64,000 bases of DNA from Algiphilus sp. GTDB lineage: Bacteria > Pseudomonadota > Gammaproteobacteria > Nevskiales > Nevskiaceae. The stretch lies in assembly GCF_023145115.1 (NCBI RefSeq), contig NZ_JAGLEJ010000014.1, forward strand, positions 135,234-199,233, given 5' to 3'. The notes below the pieces were generated by a model. That model made no database searches and was not told the DNA's origin. It saw nothing but the letters and a program-made list of their open reading frames with translations. Below, piece by piece: positions 34,651 to 44,093 of this stretch (positions are counted from its first letter, which is position 1; each line of letters opens with the position of its first letter). The translations under genes were made by a program, and so were the position numbers.

Positions 34651-35988
34651 TTGAGCGATGCCGACCGGACGCTGCCGCGGCACCGCGACCTGCTGCGGCT
34701 GGCGTGGCCGATCATGCTGGCCAACTGCAGCACGCCGCTGCTCGGCCTGGTCGACACCGCGGTCATCGGCAACGCCGGCAGCGCGGCCGAGCTGGGCGCG
34801 ATCGCGCTCGGGGCGCTGCTCTTCAGCTTCGCGTACTGGGCCTTCGGCTTTCTGCGGATGGGCACGACCGGATTCGTCGCGCAGGCGGACGGGCAGGGCG
34901 ACGAGGCCGAGGTGCGCGCGGCGGTGCTGCGCGCGCTGGGGCTGGGAGTGGGCATCGGCGCGGTCCTGATCGCGCTGCAGGCCGTTCTGGTGGCGGCGGC
35001 GATGCAGCTGTTCGGCGCCAGCGCCGAGGTCGAGGCAATCGCGCGCCGCTACTTCCTCCTGCGGATATGGGGCGCTCCCGCGGCTCTGGCGGTCTACGCC
35101 CTCATGGGGCTGTTCATCGGGCTCGGCCGCACCGGCCACATTCTGGCCATCCAGGTCGCGATGAACGGGCTCAACATCGCACTCGACGGCCTCTTTGCCG
35201 GTGTGCTGGGCTGGGGTGCCGAAGGCATCGCGGTCGGAACGGCGCTGGCCGAGTGGCTGGCGCTGGGGCTTGCCGCCGTGCTGGCGTGGCGAGTGCTGCG
35301 TACGCGGCACGGCGACAGCGAACCGCTCCTGCCGGTCGCGCGCCTGCGCGATCGAGGTCGGTGGCTGCGCACGCTCGGCGCCAACACCGACATCATGGTC
35401 CGCACGCTGCTGATGCTGTTCGCCTTCGCGTGGTTCACCAATCAGGGCGCGGTGTTCGGCGATCACGTGCTGGCGGCGAATCACATCCTTCTTCAGCTCA
35501 TCGCGTTCAGCGCCTTCTTCCTGGACGGGTATGCGCACGCGGTGGAGCCCCTGGTGGGGCGCGCCGTCGGTCGCCGCGACCCGGCCCTCTTCGCGGCAGC
35601 GGTGGTGCGGTCCACCCGCCTGGCGGCGGCGACCGCGCTGCTACTCGCGCTGGCGGTCGCGTTCGGCGGCGCGACCATCGTCGGTCTGCTCACCGCCATT
35701 CCGGACACCGTCGAGACGGCCGTGCGCTATCTGCCGCACACCGCGTGCTACGTGCTGCTGTCGGTCGGCGCCTTCCAGCTCGACGGAATATTCATCGGCA
35801 GCAGTCGCACCCGCGCCATGCGCAACGCATCGGCGGTGTCGGTGACGGGTTTCCTGCTGCTCGCCTGGCCGCTCTCGATCGCGCACGGCAACGACGGCCT
35901 CTGGATCGCCTTCATCGGCTATGTCGTGCTGCGCGCCGCAACGCTGGGCGCTTGCTATCCGGCGCTGCGGCGGCGCATCGGTGACTGA
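34651..35988 (+). CDS. MATE-family efflux transporter (DinF-like)
   Basis: A 445-residue membrane transporter with about twelve helices. The MATE pattern is in [26 protein letters not shown] and [18 protein letters not shown]. The DinF subgroup uses an ion gradient to expel cationic compounds. The start is TTG at 34651. It lies alone, with no adjacent regulator. Confidence 0.9.
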   Translation: MSDADRTLPRHRDLLRLAWPIMLANCSTPLLGLVDTAVIGNAGSAAELGAIALGALLFSFAYWAFGFLRMGTTGFVAQADGQGDEAEVRAAVLRALGLGVGIGAVLIALQAVLVAAAMQLFGASAEVEAIARRYFLLRIWGAPAALAVYALMGLFIGLGRTGHILAIQVAMNGLNIALDGLFAGVLGWGAEGIAVGTALAEWLALGLAAVLAWRVLRTRHGDSEPLLPVARLRDRGRWLRTLGANTDIMVRTLLMLFAFAWFTNQGAVFGDHVLAANHILLQLIAFSAFFLDGYAHAVEPLVGRAVGRRDPALFAAAVVRSTRLAAATALLLALAVAFGGATIVGLLTAIPDTVETAVRYLPHTACYVLLSVGAFQLDGIFIGSSRTRAMRNASAVSVTGFLLLAWPLSIAHGNDGLWIAFIGYVVLRAATLGACYPALRRRIGD

Positions 35989-36080
35989 TCGCGCCGGCGA
36001 CGGGGCCGGACGTGCATCACCGGCACCGACACCACTAGCATTGCCAGTTGATCGTACCCACGAGATCCGAGGAGACCCGC

Positions 36081-36521
36081 TTGGAAAGCGTCACACAGCT
36101 GACCGACTACCCGCACCGGCTGTCCATTCCAACGCGCTGGAAGGACAACGACGTCTACGGGCACGTCAACAACGTCGAGTACTACAGCTTCTTCGACACG
36201 GTCATCAACACCTACCTGATCCGGGAGGGCGGCCTCGACATCCATCACGGGCCGGTGATCGGCCTGTGCGTGGCGTCGCAGTGTGACTTCTCGGCCCCGC
36301 TGGCCTTTCCGGACACCGTGGTCGCGGGCCTGCGCGTCACGCGCCTCGGCCGCAGCAGCGTGCACTACGGCATCGGGCTGTTCGCCGAGGGGGGTGCGAC
36401 GGCGGCTGCGCAGGGCAGCTTCGTGCACGTGTTCGTGGATCGTGCGGAGCGCAGGGCGCAGTCCATTCCGGACCCGATCCGGGCCGCTCTGGAGGCGATT
36501 CAGACGGAGGGCGCGACATGA
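36081..36521 (+). CDS. Hotdog-fold acyl-CoA thioesterase
   Basis: A 146-residue 4HBT thioesterase. The motif [25 protein letters not shown] carries the catalytic Asp of this family. It hydrolyses acyl-CoA to acid and CoA. The TTG at 36081 is preferred over TTG 36048 because GAGGAGA lies just before it. Its stop overlaps the alcohol dehydrogenase start (ATGA). Confidence 0.88.
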   Translation: MESVTQLTDYPHRLSIPTRWKDNDVYGHVNNVEYYSFFDTVINTYLIREGGLDIHHGPVIGLCVASQCDFSAPLAFPDTVVAGLRVTRLGRSSVHYGIGLFAEGGATAAAQGSFVHVFVDRAERRAQSIPDPIRAALEAIQTEGAT

Positions 36522-37648
36522 TTGATACGCGAGGGGCAGTGCTGCGGGAGATGGGAGCGTCGACGCCGTATGCCGATTCGCGGCCGTTGCGCATCGAGCC
36601 GCTGCAGCTGGAGCCGCCCGGCCCGGACGAGATGCTGGTGCGCGTGCGCGCCGCCGGCGTCTGCCATTCCGATCTGTCGGTGGTGAACGGCTCGCGGCCA
36701 CGACCCCTGCCCATGGTGCTGGGGCACGAGGCCGCGGGTGATGTCGAAGCAGTGGGCGCCGGCGTGACCGATTTCGCGCCGGGGGATCGCGTGGTGTTCT
36801 CCTTCGTGCCCTCGTGCGGGCGCTGTGCCTTCTGTGCCGAGGGGCGGCCCGTCCTGTGCGCGCCGGGTGCGGCCGCCAACGCGGCCGGCACGCTGCTCTC
36901 CGGCGCGCGGCGCTGGCGCGATGCCGATGGACGGGAATGTCAGCACCATCTCGGTGTCTCGGCCTTTGCCGAGCGCACCGTGGTGTCCACCCGTTCCGCG
37001 GTGCGGGTGGACCCGGAGCTGCCGGTGGAGATCGCGGCGCTGTTCGGCTGCGCAGTGATGACCGGGGTCGGCGCGGCCGTGAACACGGCCGGCGTGCGCC
37101 CCGGGGAATCGGTGGTGGTCTTCGGCATGGGGGGCGTGGGGCTGGCGGCGCTGCTCGGTGCGGTGGCGGCCGGCGCCTGGCCGGTGGTGGCGGTCGATCC
37201 GGTGGGCGACAAGCGCGAGCTGGCCGCCGCGCTGGGCGCGAGCCACACCATCGATGCCGGCGAAGACGATGTCGTCGAGCGAATCCGCGCGATCACCGGC
37301 GGTGGCGCGCGGCGCGCACTGGAGACAGTGGGCAGCGAGAAGGTGCTCGAACAGGCCTACTTCGCGACTGCTCGTGGCGGCATGACGGTCACCGTGGGCC
37401 TGCCGCATCCGCAGCGCATGCTCAGCATCCCCGCCGTCAGCCTGGTCGCCGAGGAGCGTACGCTGGCGGGCAGCTACATGGGCTCGGCGGTGGTCTCGCG
37501 AGACGTGCCGCGCTTCCTCGATCTGTATCGTGCCGGCCGCCTGCCCGTCGATCGGCTGCTCACCCATCGGTTGTCGCTCGACGATATCAACGCCGCGTTC
37601 GACCGGCTCGCCCGGGCGGAAGCCGTGCGCCAGGTGATCCTGTTCTGA
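36518..37648 (+). CDS. Zinc-dependent alcohol dehydrogenase
   Basis: A 376-residue medium-chain dehydrogenase. The catalytic zinc site is in GVCHSDLS and GHEAAGDVE, the structural zinc site in CGRCAFCAEGRPVLC, and the NAD site in VFGMGGVGLAAL. It resembles class III-like alcohol dehydrogenases that handle long or aromatic alcohols. It is coupled to the thioesterase gene; physiological substrate unknown. Confidence 0.92.
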   Translation: MIDTRGAVLREMGASTPYADSRPLRIEPLQLEPPGPDEMLVRVRAAGVCHSDLSVVNGSRPRPLPMVLGHEAAGDVEAVGAGVTDFAPGDRVVFSFVPSCGRCAFCAEGRPVLCAPGAAANAAGTLLSGARRWRDADGRECQHHLGVSAFAERTVVSTRSAVRVDPELPVEIAALFGCAVMTGVGAAVNTAGVRPGESVVVFGMGGVGLAALLGAVAAGAWPVVAVDPVGDKRELAAALGASHTIDAGEDDVVERIRAITGGGARRALETVGSEKVLEQAYFATARGGMTVTVGLPHPQRMLSIPAVSLVAEERTLAGSYMGSAVVSRDVPRFLDLYRAGRLPVDRLLTHRLSLDDINAAFDRLARAEAVRQVILF

Positions 37649-37685
37649 TCCGGGACAGGCGCACCGGTGGGCGCGAGCGCACCGC

Positions 37686-37691
37686 TATACT
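37686..37691 (+). promoter_or_regulatory. -10 element just before sdhE
   Basis: TATACT ends 6 bases before the sdhE ATG, so transcription would start at or beside the initiation codon. The -35 position has no good match. Confidence 0.35.
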
Positions 37692-37697
37692 GCCGCG

Positions 37698-37943
37698 ATG
37701 AGCGAGACGGAACTGCCACGGGGCTTGCGCTGGCGCCTGCGGCGCGGCATGAAGGAGCTGGATCTGGTCCTGACGCGCTGGGCGGAGGCCTGCTACGCGA
37801 ACGCGCCGGACAGTGAGCGCGCGGCCTTCGACGCGCTGCTGGCGTGCGAGGATCCCGACATCTGGTCCTGGCTGATGGGCTACCGAGAACCGCCGGAGGG
37901 GGCGACGCGTGACCTCGTCGAGCAGTTACGACGCTACCGTTGA
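37698..37943 (+). CDS. sdhE: Succinate dehydrogenase flavinylation factor SdhE
   Basis: An 81-residue helical protein of the SdhE/YgfY (SDHAF2) family with the essential RGxxE motif in RRGMKELD and a C-terminal WSWLMGY. It promotes covalent FAD attachment to SdhA. The following cptA/ygfX-like gene overlaps it by 35 bases, the usual gammaproteobacterial pair. Confidence 0.95.
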   Translation: MSETELPRGLRWRLRRGMKELDLVLTRWAEACYANAPDSERAAFDALLACEDPDIWSWLMGYREPPEGATRDLVEQLRRYR

Positions 37944-38376
37944 CATCGCGCTGAAGCCGAGTCTGCGCGGGTTGATGGCTCTGAGCCTGACCCACGCGCT
38001 CGCGCTCGTGATCCTGCTCGCGGCCATGCCCGATGGCCCCGGGATGGCGGTCGCGGGCCTTCTGGTCGGCGCATCCTGGCTGTACACGCGCCGGCATCCG
38101 GCGCTCGGCTTCGGACGCCGTGCCGTCCAGCGCCTCCTGTGGCGCGGCGACGGCGTCTGGCAGGCGTCCTTTGGTGACGGCACGCTGCATGCGGCCGAGC
38201 TTGCGCCATCGAGCGTCGTCACCGGGCCGGTCCCGGTCCTGCGCTTCCGCATCGGGGGGCAGCGCGCCAGCCGCGTGCTGTTCGGTGACGAAGCCTCCCG
38301 CGAGGCCATCCGCTGCCTGCGCGCGCGGCTGGCCACGACCGATCACGACGACAACGACCCCCGGGGTGACGCATGA
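37909..38376 (+). CDS. YgfX/CptA-like membrane protein
   Basis: A 155-residue protein with a short N-terminal part, one or two membrane segments (LMALSLTHALALVILLAAMP, MAVAGLLVGASWLY), then a soluble beta-rich domain (GDGVWQASFGDGTLH). Position right after sdhE and general layout match YgfX, proposed in E. coli as the toxin CptA of the sdhE pair, although that role is debated. Starts at GTG. Confidence 0.75.
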   Translation: MTSSSSYDATVDIALKPSLRGLMALSLTHALALVILLAAMPDGPGMAVAGLLVGASWLYTRRHPALGFGRRAVQRLLWRGDGVWQASFGDGTLHAAELAPSSVVTGPVPVLRFRIGGQRASRVLFGDEASREAIRCLRARLATTDHDDNDPRGDA

Positions 38377-38966
38377 ACCAGCCTGCCCGCGCTGCCGCGC
38401 TCCTGACCGCGATGCTCGTGGTCGGCTGCGCCACTGCCCCGGAGGGCGTGCCACCGCTGCCGCGCGCCGACACCGTCGACCTGGACCGGTTCGCCGGCGA
38501 CTGGTACGTCATCGCGCACGTGCCCCTGCCGCCCGAGCGCGAGGCCTACAACGCGGTCGAGCGCTACCGGCATTGCGACGATGGCCGCATGGAGACCGTC
38601 TTCCGGTTCCGTGATGGCGGTTTCGATGGTGATCTGGAGATCAAGAGGCCGACCGGCTATCCCGATCCGGAGGGCACTGGTGCGGAATGGGGCATGTCCT
38701 TTATCTGGCCGTTCCGGGCGGAGTTCATCGTGTCCTGGGTCGGCGCGGACTACGAGAGCACCATCATCGCGCGCACGCGGCGCGACTACGCCTGGCTGAT
38801 GCACCGCGAGCCGGACATGGCGGATGCACAGCTGGCGGACGGCATCGCGCGCATGGTCGCGATGGGCTATTCCGAGGACGACATCCGCATCGTGCCGCAG
38901 GCCTGGCCCGAATCCCGTGGTGGTCTCGCGGCGCCGTCGGAGCAGAGCGCGCCGGTGTGCGACTGA
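38373..38966 (+). CDS. Lipocalin-family lipoprotein (Blc-like)
   Basis: A 197-residue outer-membrane lipocalin. The signal peptide ends in a lipobox VVGC with Cys19. The lipocalin GxW motif is FAGDWYVIAHV, followed by eight-strand-type segments to about residue 170. Blc proteins bind fatty acids or lysophospholipids. Its ATG overlaps the previous stop (ATGA). A hairpin with TTT lies about 30 bases after the stop. Confidence 0.9.
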   Translation: MNQPARAAALLTAMLVVGCATAPEGVPPLPRADTVDLDRFAGDWYVIAHVPLPPEREAYNAVERYRHCDDGRMETVFRFRDGGFDGDLEIKRPTGYPDPEGTGAEWGMSFIWPFRAEFIVSWVGADYESTIIARTRRDYAWLMHREPDMADAQLADGIARMVAMGYSEDDIRIVPQAWPESRGGLAAPSEQSAPVCD

Positions 38967-38996
38967 GCGGGGGCGGTCCGTCCGCGATACGCCGCT

Positions 38997-39027
38997 GCCG
39001 GGCGATGCGTGGGCACCGCCCGGCTTT
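38997..39027 (+). terminator. Terminator-like hairpin after the lipocalin gene
   Basis: GCCGGGCG (38997-39004) pairs with CGCCCGGC (39017-39024), followed by TTT. It lies in the convergent gap with the MBL-fold gene; the T-run is short. Confidence 0.5.
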
Positions 39028-39030
39028 GGC

Positions 39031-39918
39031 TCAGAAGGCATCCAGCGGGATGCGGAGGTAGCGCGTGCCGTTGTCCTCGGCCGCCGGCAGCGCGCCCGCG
39101 CGCATGTTCACCTGCAGCGAGGGCAGGATGAGCTTCGGCATGGCCAGCGTGGCGTCGCGCTCGGTGCGCATCCTCACGAAGGCGTCACGGTCGCGGCCGG
39201 CGCCGACGTGGACATTGCGCGCCCGCTCCTCTGCGACGGTGGTCTCGAAGGCGATCTCACGGCCGCCCGGGCCGTAGTCGTGGCACATGAAGATGCGGAC
39301 CTCGTCGGGCAGGCTCAGCAGCTTCTGGATCGAATCGAAGAGCACGGCGGCGTCCCCGCCGGGAAAGTCGGCGCGCGCGGTCCCGGCATCCGGCATGAAG
39401 AGGGTGTCGCCGACGAAGGCGGCATCGCCGATCACGTGCGACATGCAGGCCGGCGTGTGTCCCGGCGTATGGATCGCCACCGCCGGCAGGTTGCCGATGC
39501 GGTAGCGGTCGCCGTCACCGAACAGCCGGTCGAACTGGCTGCCGTCGCGCCGGAACTCGGTGCCGGCGTTGAAGACCTTGCCGAAGGTCTCCTGGACGGT
39601 AGTGATGTGTTCGCCGATGCCGAGCTTGCCGCCGACCGCCTGCTGGATGTACGGCGCTGCCGAGAGGTGGTCGGCGTGGACATGGGTCTCGATCAACCAC
39701 TGGACCTCCAGCCCGTTCTCGCGCACGTGCCGGATGATGGCGTCGGCGTGCTCGTAGCTGGTGCGGCCGGAGGCGTAGTCGAAGTCCAGGACCGAGTCGA
39801 TGATGGCGCAGGCCGGGCTGTCCGGGTCCTTGACCACATAGCTGAAGGTGTTGGTGGCCGGGTCGAAGAAGTGCGTGACCTCGGGCTTGCTTCCGGTGTC
39901 GATCGGATAGTGCGTCAT
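39031..39918 (-). CDS. MBL-fold metallo-hydrolase, persulfide dioxygenase-like
   Basis: A 295-residue beta-lactamase-fold protein with the metal motif HVHADH and His in TPGHTPAC. The N-terminal THFFDPATNTFSYVVKDPDSPACAIIDSVLDFDYASG is typical of ETHE1/Blh persulfide dioxygenases, which oxidise glutathione persulfide to sulfite. A Crp/Fnr gene lies just upstream on the same strand with a palindrome between. A glyoxalase II-like role is the alternative. Confidence 0.85.
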   Translation of the reverse strand: MTHYPIDTGSKPEVTHFFDPATNTFSYVVKDPDSPACAIIDSVLDFDYASGRTSYEHADAIIRHVRENGLEVQWLIETHVHADHLSAAPYIQQAVGGKLGIGEHITTVQETFGKVFNAGTEFRRDGSQFDRLFGDGDRYRIGNLPAVAIHTPGHTPACMSHVIGDAAFVGDTLFMPDAGTARADFPGGDAAVLFDSIQKLLSLPDEVRIFMCHDYGPGGREIAFETTVAEERARNVHVGAGRDRDAFVRMRTERDATLAMPKLILPSLQVNMRAGALPAAEDNGTRYLRIPLDAF

Positions 39919-39990
39919 GACGGACTCCTGTCGTGTGTCGAGCGGCGCATGCCGCGATGACCGTCATTGTCCGGATCGGCGGCGCGGTGT

Positions 39991-40007
39991 CGGTGACAAA
40001 GTCACCG
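39991..40007 (-). promoter_or_regulatory. Crp/Fnr-type operator candidate
   Basis: The 7-bp arms CGGTGAC and GTCACCG flank AAA in a perfect inverted repeat 73 bases upstream of the MBL-fold start. Size and symmetry suit a Crp/Fnr dimer, and the Crp/Fnr gene is adjacent. Confidence 0.5.
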
Positions 40008-40026
40008 AGGGCCGGCGGCCGGTGCG

Positions 40027-40689
40027 TCAGCGCGTATCGGCGAGCCGGCGCAGCGCCTCGGGCGCCAGCAGCGCGACCCGGGCGCGGCCGAGGTCGACCC
40101 AGCCCCGGCGCTGGAATTCCTGGAGCTGGCGCGAGACCACCTCCCGCGTCGAACCCAGCTCGGTGGCGAGCTGGTGGTGGGTGGTGTGCACGGCATCGTC
40201 TCCGTCCGCCATGCGGAGCAGCAGCTGCGCGAGGCGGATATCCAGGCGGCGGAACGCGATTTCCTCGATCACCAGGAAGAGATCGGTCATCCGCTTGCCG
40301 TAGGTATCGAAGATGAAGCTCCGGAACAGGGCGGAGCGGCCGAGCAGTCCGTCGAACAGCGCGCGCGGGACGGCCACGGCGCGGACCGCGGTTTCGGCGA
40401 TGCCCTCGGCGTGGTACGCATCGCCCGCGAGCAGGCAGGCCGCCGTCATCACGCAGCTTTCGCCCGCATGGACCCGGTACAGGACGATCTCGCGACCGTT
40501 CTCGGCGATCTGCTGGACCCGCACGCTGCCCTCGAGGAGCAGCAGCAGGTGTTGGGGCTGCTTGCCGGCACCGAAGACGGTGCTGCCGGCGGGAAGTGCC
40601 ATCACCCGACTGCCCGCCAGAAGGGTCTCGCGGTCCTCCGCTTCGAGCCGGGCCAGCGCCGGAATCCGGTCGATCCAGCTGTCACTCAC
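40027..40689 (-). CDS. Crp/Fnr-family transcriptional regulator
   Basis: A 220-residue regulator: cyclic-nucleotide-like beta barrel (VFGAGKQPQHLLLLLEGSVRVQQIAENGREIVLYRV), dimer helix, and C-terminal winged helix (THHQLATELGSTREVVSRQLQEF). It lacks the N-terminal Fnr Cys cluster, but has Cys79 and Cys85 in the barrel (ESCVMTAACLL), a possible thiol or persulfide switch. Starts at GTG. Likely controls the MBL-fold gene downstream. Confidence 0.88.
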   Translation of the reverse strand: MSDSWIDRIPALARLEAEDRETLLAGSRVMALPAGSTVFGAGKQPQHLLLLLEGSVRVQQIAENGREIVLYRVHAGESCVMTAACLLAGDAYHAEGIAETAVRAVAVPRALFDGLLGRSALFRSFIFDTYGKRMTDLFLVIEEIAFRRLDIRLAQLLLRMADGDDAVHTTHHQLATELGSTREVVSRQLQEFQRRGWVDLGRARVALLAPEALRRLADTR

Positions 40690-40942
40690 TGCGCTCCTCC
40701 GTCATGCGCGCGGGGCTGGCAGGGAATGTTCGCGTGGGTCACGGTGCGAAGGGCGTGGATCGGAATGCCGGCTGGGCGCGCGATTGCGCGGAGATATCCG
40801 CTATGTAGCACGGCACGCGGACCGGACGCGACATCGTGCGGTCAGTGCTGCTTCGGGCGGCAACGCATCCGGTGGTTGCCGCAACGGCGATGCCGCGGCA
40901 GTGCACGGCGCGGTGCGCCGGTACCGTGCGGTCGGACCGGGC

Positions 40943-42559
40943 TCAGCCGGCGCGTCGCATGTCCTCGAGTGGCACCAGGACGGCATCGCCGTTGCCGGGG
41001 GCGAGCAGGCTCCAGCGCGGCGTCGGATGGGCATCCGGATAGTCGAGCGAATAGTGCAGGCCGCGGCTCTCGTCGCGGGCGCGGGCGGAACGCACGATCA
41101 GATCGGCCACCGTCACCAGATTGCGCAGTTCGATGAGATCCGGACTGATGTGGAAGTTGCCGTAGAACTCCTCGATCTCGCGCTGCAGCAGCGCCACCCG
41201 GTGGGCTGCGCGCGACAGGCGCTTGTTGGTGCGCACGATGCCGACATAGTCCCACATGAAGCGCCGCAGCTCCTGCCAGTTGTGGGAGATGACGACGTCC
41301 TCGTCGGAGTCGGTCACGCGCGAGGCGTCCCACGGCGGCAGGTCCTGCTGTCGGGCGGGGAGCGGGGCGGCAGCGATGGCCTGTGCCGCGCCCTCCGCCA
41401 TGACCAGGCATTCGAGCAGCGAATTCGATGCCATGCGGTTGGCGCCGTGCAGGCCGGTGCAGGCGACCTCGCCGATGGCGTAGAGGCCGTCGACGTCGGT
41501 GCGGCCGGCGGTGTCGGCGAGCACGCCGCCGCAGGTGTAGTGCGCGGCGGGGACGATCGGAATGGGCTCGCGCGTGATGTCGATGCCGAGCTCGGCGCAG
41601 CGCGCGTGGATCGACGGGAAGTGCCCGCGGATGAAGTCGGCCTCCCGATGCGAGATGTCCAGCCACAGATGGTCGGCGCCGATGCGCTTCATCTCGTGGT
41701 CGATGGCCCGCGCCACCACATCGCGCGGGGCGAGCTCGGCGCGGGTATCGAAGCGGGGCATGAAGCGGGTGCCGTCGGGCAGCCGGAGGACGGCGCCTTC
41801 GCCGCGCAGCGCCTCGCTGATCAGCAGCGAGCGCGCGGTTGGGTGGAAGAGGCAGGTCGGGTGGAACTGCATGAACTCCATGTTCGCGACCGTGCACCCG
41901 GCCCGCCACGCCATGGCGATGCCGTCACCGCTGGCGCCGCTCGGATTGCTGGAATACAGGTACACCATGTTGGCGCCGCCCGTGGCCAGCACCACGGCCG
42001 AGGCCGACACCGCTTCCACTTCGTGGCCTGCGGTATCCATGAGGTAGGCGCCGATCACGCGCGCGCCGTCGCGAACGAGATCGACCGCGAACGCATTCTC
42101 GCGCACCCTGATGAGGGGCTCGGCGGCGACGCGATCGGCGAGGGTGGTTTCGACGGCAGCGCCGGTGGCGTCGGCAGCGTGGACGATGCGGCGATAGGAG
42201 TGCCCGCCCTCCCGGGTCAGGTGCAGGCGTGCGGTGTCGCCGGTATCGTCGGGCGTGAACTGCACGCCGCGCGCCACCAGCCAGTCGATGCAGGCCGGAC
42301 CGCGGGCGACGATGCGCCGGACCACATCCGGCGCGCACAGGTCTCCGCCCGCGGCGAGCGTATCGGCGACGTGCGCATCCAGCGAATCGGCGGCGTCGAG
42401 CACGGCCGATATGCCACCCTGCGCCCACAGCGTCGCCCCGGATTGCAGCCGGGTCTTGGACACCACCGTGCTGCGGATCCCGCTTTCCGCGAGCCGCAGG
42501 GCACAGGTCAGGCCGGCAGCGCCGCTGCCGAGGATGAGTACGTCGGGTATCTCCACCAA
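40943..42559 (-). CDS. nadB: L-aspartate oxidase
   Basis: A 538-residue FAD enzyme of the SdhA/NadB family. The FAD site is [16 protein letters not shown]. Other motifs are [35 protein letters not shown] and [18 protein letters not shown]. It oxidises aspartate to iminoaspartate, the first step of NAD synthesis, with NadA. The start is TTG 42559 or the next codon, GTG. It diverges from rpoE. Confidence 0.93.
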   Translation of the reverse strand: MVEIPDVLILGSGAAGLTCALRLAESGIRSTVVSKTRLQSGATLWAQGGISAVLDAADSLDAHVADTLAAGGDLCAPDVVRRIVARGPACIDWLVARGVQFTPDDTGDTARLHLTREGGHSYRRIVHAADATGAAVETTLADRVAAEPLIRVRENAFAVDLVRDGARVIGAYLMDTAGHEVEAVSASAVVLATGGANMVYLYSSNPSGASGDGIAMAWRAGCTVANMEFMQFHPTCLFHPTARSLLISEALRGEGAVLRLPDGTRFMPRFDTRAELAPRDVVARAIDHEMKRIGADHLWLDISHREADFIRGHFPSIHARCAELGIDITREPIPIVPAAHYTCGGVLADTAGRTDVDGLYAIGEVACTGLHGANRMASNSLLECLVMAEGAAQAIAAAPLPARQQDLPPWDASRVTDSDEDVVISHNWQELRRFMWDYVGIVRTNKRLSRAAHRVALLQREIEEFYGNFHISPDLIELRNLVTVADLIVRSARARDESRGLHYSLDYPDAHPTPRWSLLAPGNGDAVLVPLEDMRRAG

Positions 42560-42717
42560 TCGCGCGTTCAGTCGGTTCCGGCGTGCAGGCAGGGCTCTCG
42601 GGCCGAGTTGCTACACTCTACCCCCGCACGGAGCCTGTCGGGGGGCTTGGGCCGTGCAGTCTGACATGTCCTGTAACACGCTGATGCGCGGCTCACGCGC
42701 ACCGTGAACCGCGCGCG

Positions 42718-43311
42718 ATGAGTGAAGAGCTATTAGATGAAGAGCTGGTGCGCAGGGCGCAGGCGGGTCAGCCGCGCGCCTTCGACCTGCTCGTCATCCG
42801 CCATCAGAGCAAGGTGGTCCAGCTGGTGTCGCGCTTCGTCGGCGAGGCCGATGCCCAGGACGTCGCGCAGGAAGCCTTCATCAAGGCCTATCGTGCGCTG
42901 CCCAACTTCAAGGGCGATTCGGCCTTCTACACCTGGCTGTACCGCATCGCGATCAACACCGCGAAGAACCAGCTGGTGTCGCGCAAGCGGCGCCCGCAGG
43001 CACAGGACATCGATGCGCAGGATGCCGAGCTCTACGGCCACACCGAGCACATGAGCGACATCGACACGCCCGAGGCGCATCTGCTGACCGGCGAGATCCA
43101 GGATGCCGTGGTGGCCGCCATCGAGCAGCTCCCGCCGGATCTGCGCCAGGCGATCACGCTGCGCGAGCTCGAGGGGCTATCCTACGAAGAGATCGCCGAG
43201 GCCATGGACTGTCCCATCGGCACGGTGCGGTCGCGGATATTCCGGGCCCGCGCGGTGGTCGACGAGGTGCTGGCCCCGCTCATCGACCGTCCGTCGCAGC
43301 GCAATGGCTGA
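42718..43311 (+). CDS. rpoE: RNA polymerase sigma-E factor
   Basis: A 197-residue ECF sigma factor. Region 2 is DAQDVAQEAFIKAYRALPNFKGDSAFYTWLYRIA, and region 4 is LRELEGLSYEEIAEAMDCPIGTVRSRIFRAR. It directs the envelope-stress response and is held by RseA. The order rpoE-rseA-rseB-rseC-mucD follows. Confidence 0.96.
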   Translation: MSEELLDEELVRRAQAGQPRAFDLLVIRHQSKVVQLVSRFVGEADAQDVAQEAFIKAYRALPNFKGDSAFYTWLYRIAINTAKNQLVSRKRRPQAQDIDAQDAELYGHTEHMSDIDTPEAHLLTGEIQDAVVAAIEQLPPDLRQAITLRELEGLSYEEIAEAMDCPIGTVRSRIFRARAVVDEVLAPLIDRPSQRNG

Positions 43312-43367
43312 CCGATGATGGTACCGATCGGTCACGTTCAGCCCGGCAAAAAATTGGGCGAAATCAC

Positions 43368-43399
43368 GGAACTTTGTCGCTTCAAGATGGTATATCTGA
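43368..43399 (+). promoter_or_regulatory. Possible sigma-E promoter before rseA
   Basis: GGAACTT (43368-43374) matches the sigma-E -35 element, and TCTGA (43395-43399) resembles its -10 element. The spacer is 20 bases, longer than the usual 15-17, so the match is weak. It would give rseA an extra transcript. Confidence 0.3.
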
Positions 43400-43442
43400 C
43401 ATTATCCGCACGTTCGCGTGCTGAGCGAGGAAGCTAGGCGGT

Positions 43443-44093
43443 ATGCAGCAAAACGACGAGTTGTTCTCGGCATTGCTCGACGGCGAGATCGCATCGGAGG
43501 AGATCGATGCGCTCCTGGATTCCCTGGAGCACGACCCCGGGGCCGCTGACGCGACGACCCGCTGGAACTGTATCGGCACCGCCATGCGCGGTCAGGGCCG
43601 GATGCCGGCACACGGTTCGCTGCTGGACGGCGTTCGCGCCGCCATCGCGGAGCAGCCGATCAGCGCGGGCGTTGCCGATATCGCCGAAGCTCGAGCCAGG
43701 CGCATCCAGCGGCGCCGCTGGGCGCTTCCCGCCACCGGCGTCGCGGCCGCTGCCAGCATCGCGATGGCGGCTTTCCTGATGCCTGCCATGTTCCAGACCA
43801 CCACATCGACGACCGGGCCCGAGGCCGTGCAGCCGATTGCCGGCGCCCAGGTCCTGGCCCGGTCTGAAGGCGCGTCGCCGGAGGCCGGCGCCGGCGCCGC
43901 GCAGGCAGGCGCGGCATCCTCGCAGCTTCAGCAGGCACGGGCCTTCCAGCCGGCCGGCGATCGCGAGGAAGTTCTCAATACCTATTACATCGAGTACGCC
44001 GGATACCGCACGGCGCAGGGCATCGGCGGCCCGCTGGGCTATGCGCGCTACGCCGCGCACAACGCAGACATGCGCGCTCCGCAGGCGCGATGA
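43443..44093 (+). CDS. rseA: Anti-sigma-E factor RseA (MucA)
   Basis: A 216-residue inner-membrane protein. The N-terminal sigma-binding domain (NDELFSALLDGEIASEEIDALLDSL) is followed by one membrane segment at about residues 94-115 (WALPATGVAAAASIAMAAFLM) and a periplasmic tail rich in Ala and Gln. It binds RpoE until it is degraded by site proteases. Its stop overlaps rseB. Confidence 0.92.
   Translation: MQQNDELFSALLDGEIASEEIDALLDSLEHDPGAADATTRWNCIGTAMRGQGRMPAHGSLLDGVRAAIAEQPISAGVADIAEARARRIQRRRWALPATGVAAAASIAMAAFLMPAMFQTTTSTTGPEAVQPIAGAQVLARSEGASPEAGAGAAQAGAASSQLQQARAFQPAGDREEVLNTYYIEYAGYRTAQGIGGPLGYARYAAHNADMRAPQAR

Noticed and set aside
37698..38376. sdhE-cptA pair as a toxin-antitoxin system
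   Set aside because: SdhE has the RGxxE flavinylation motif and its metabolic role is well established; a toxin role for the partner is disputed and nothing in the sequence supports it here.
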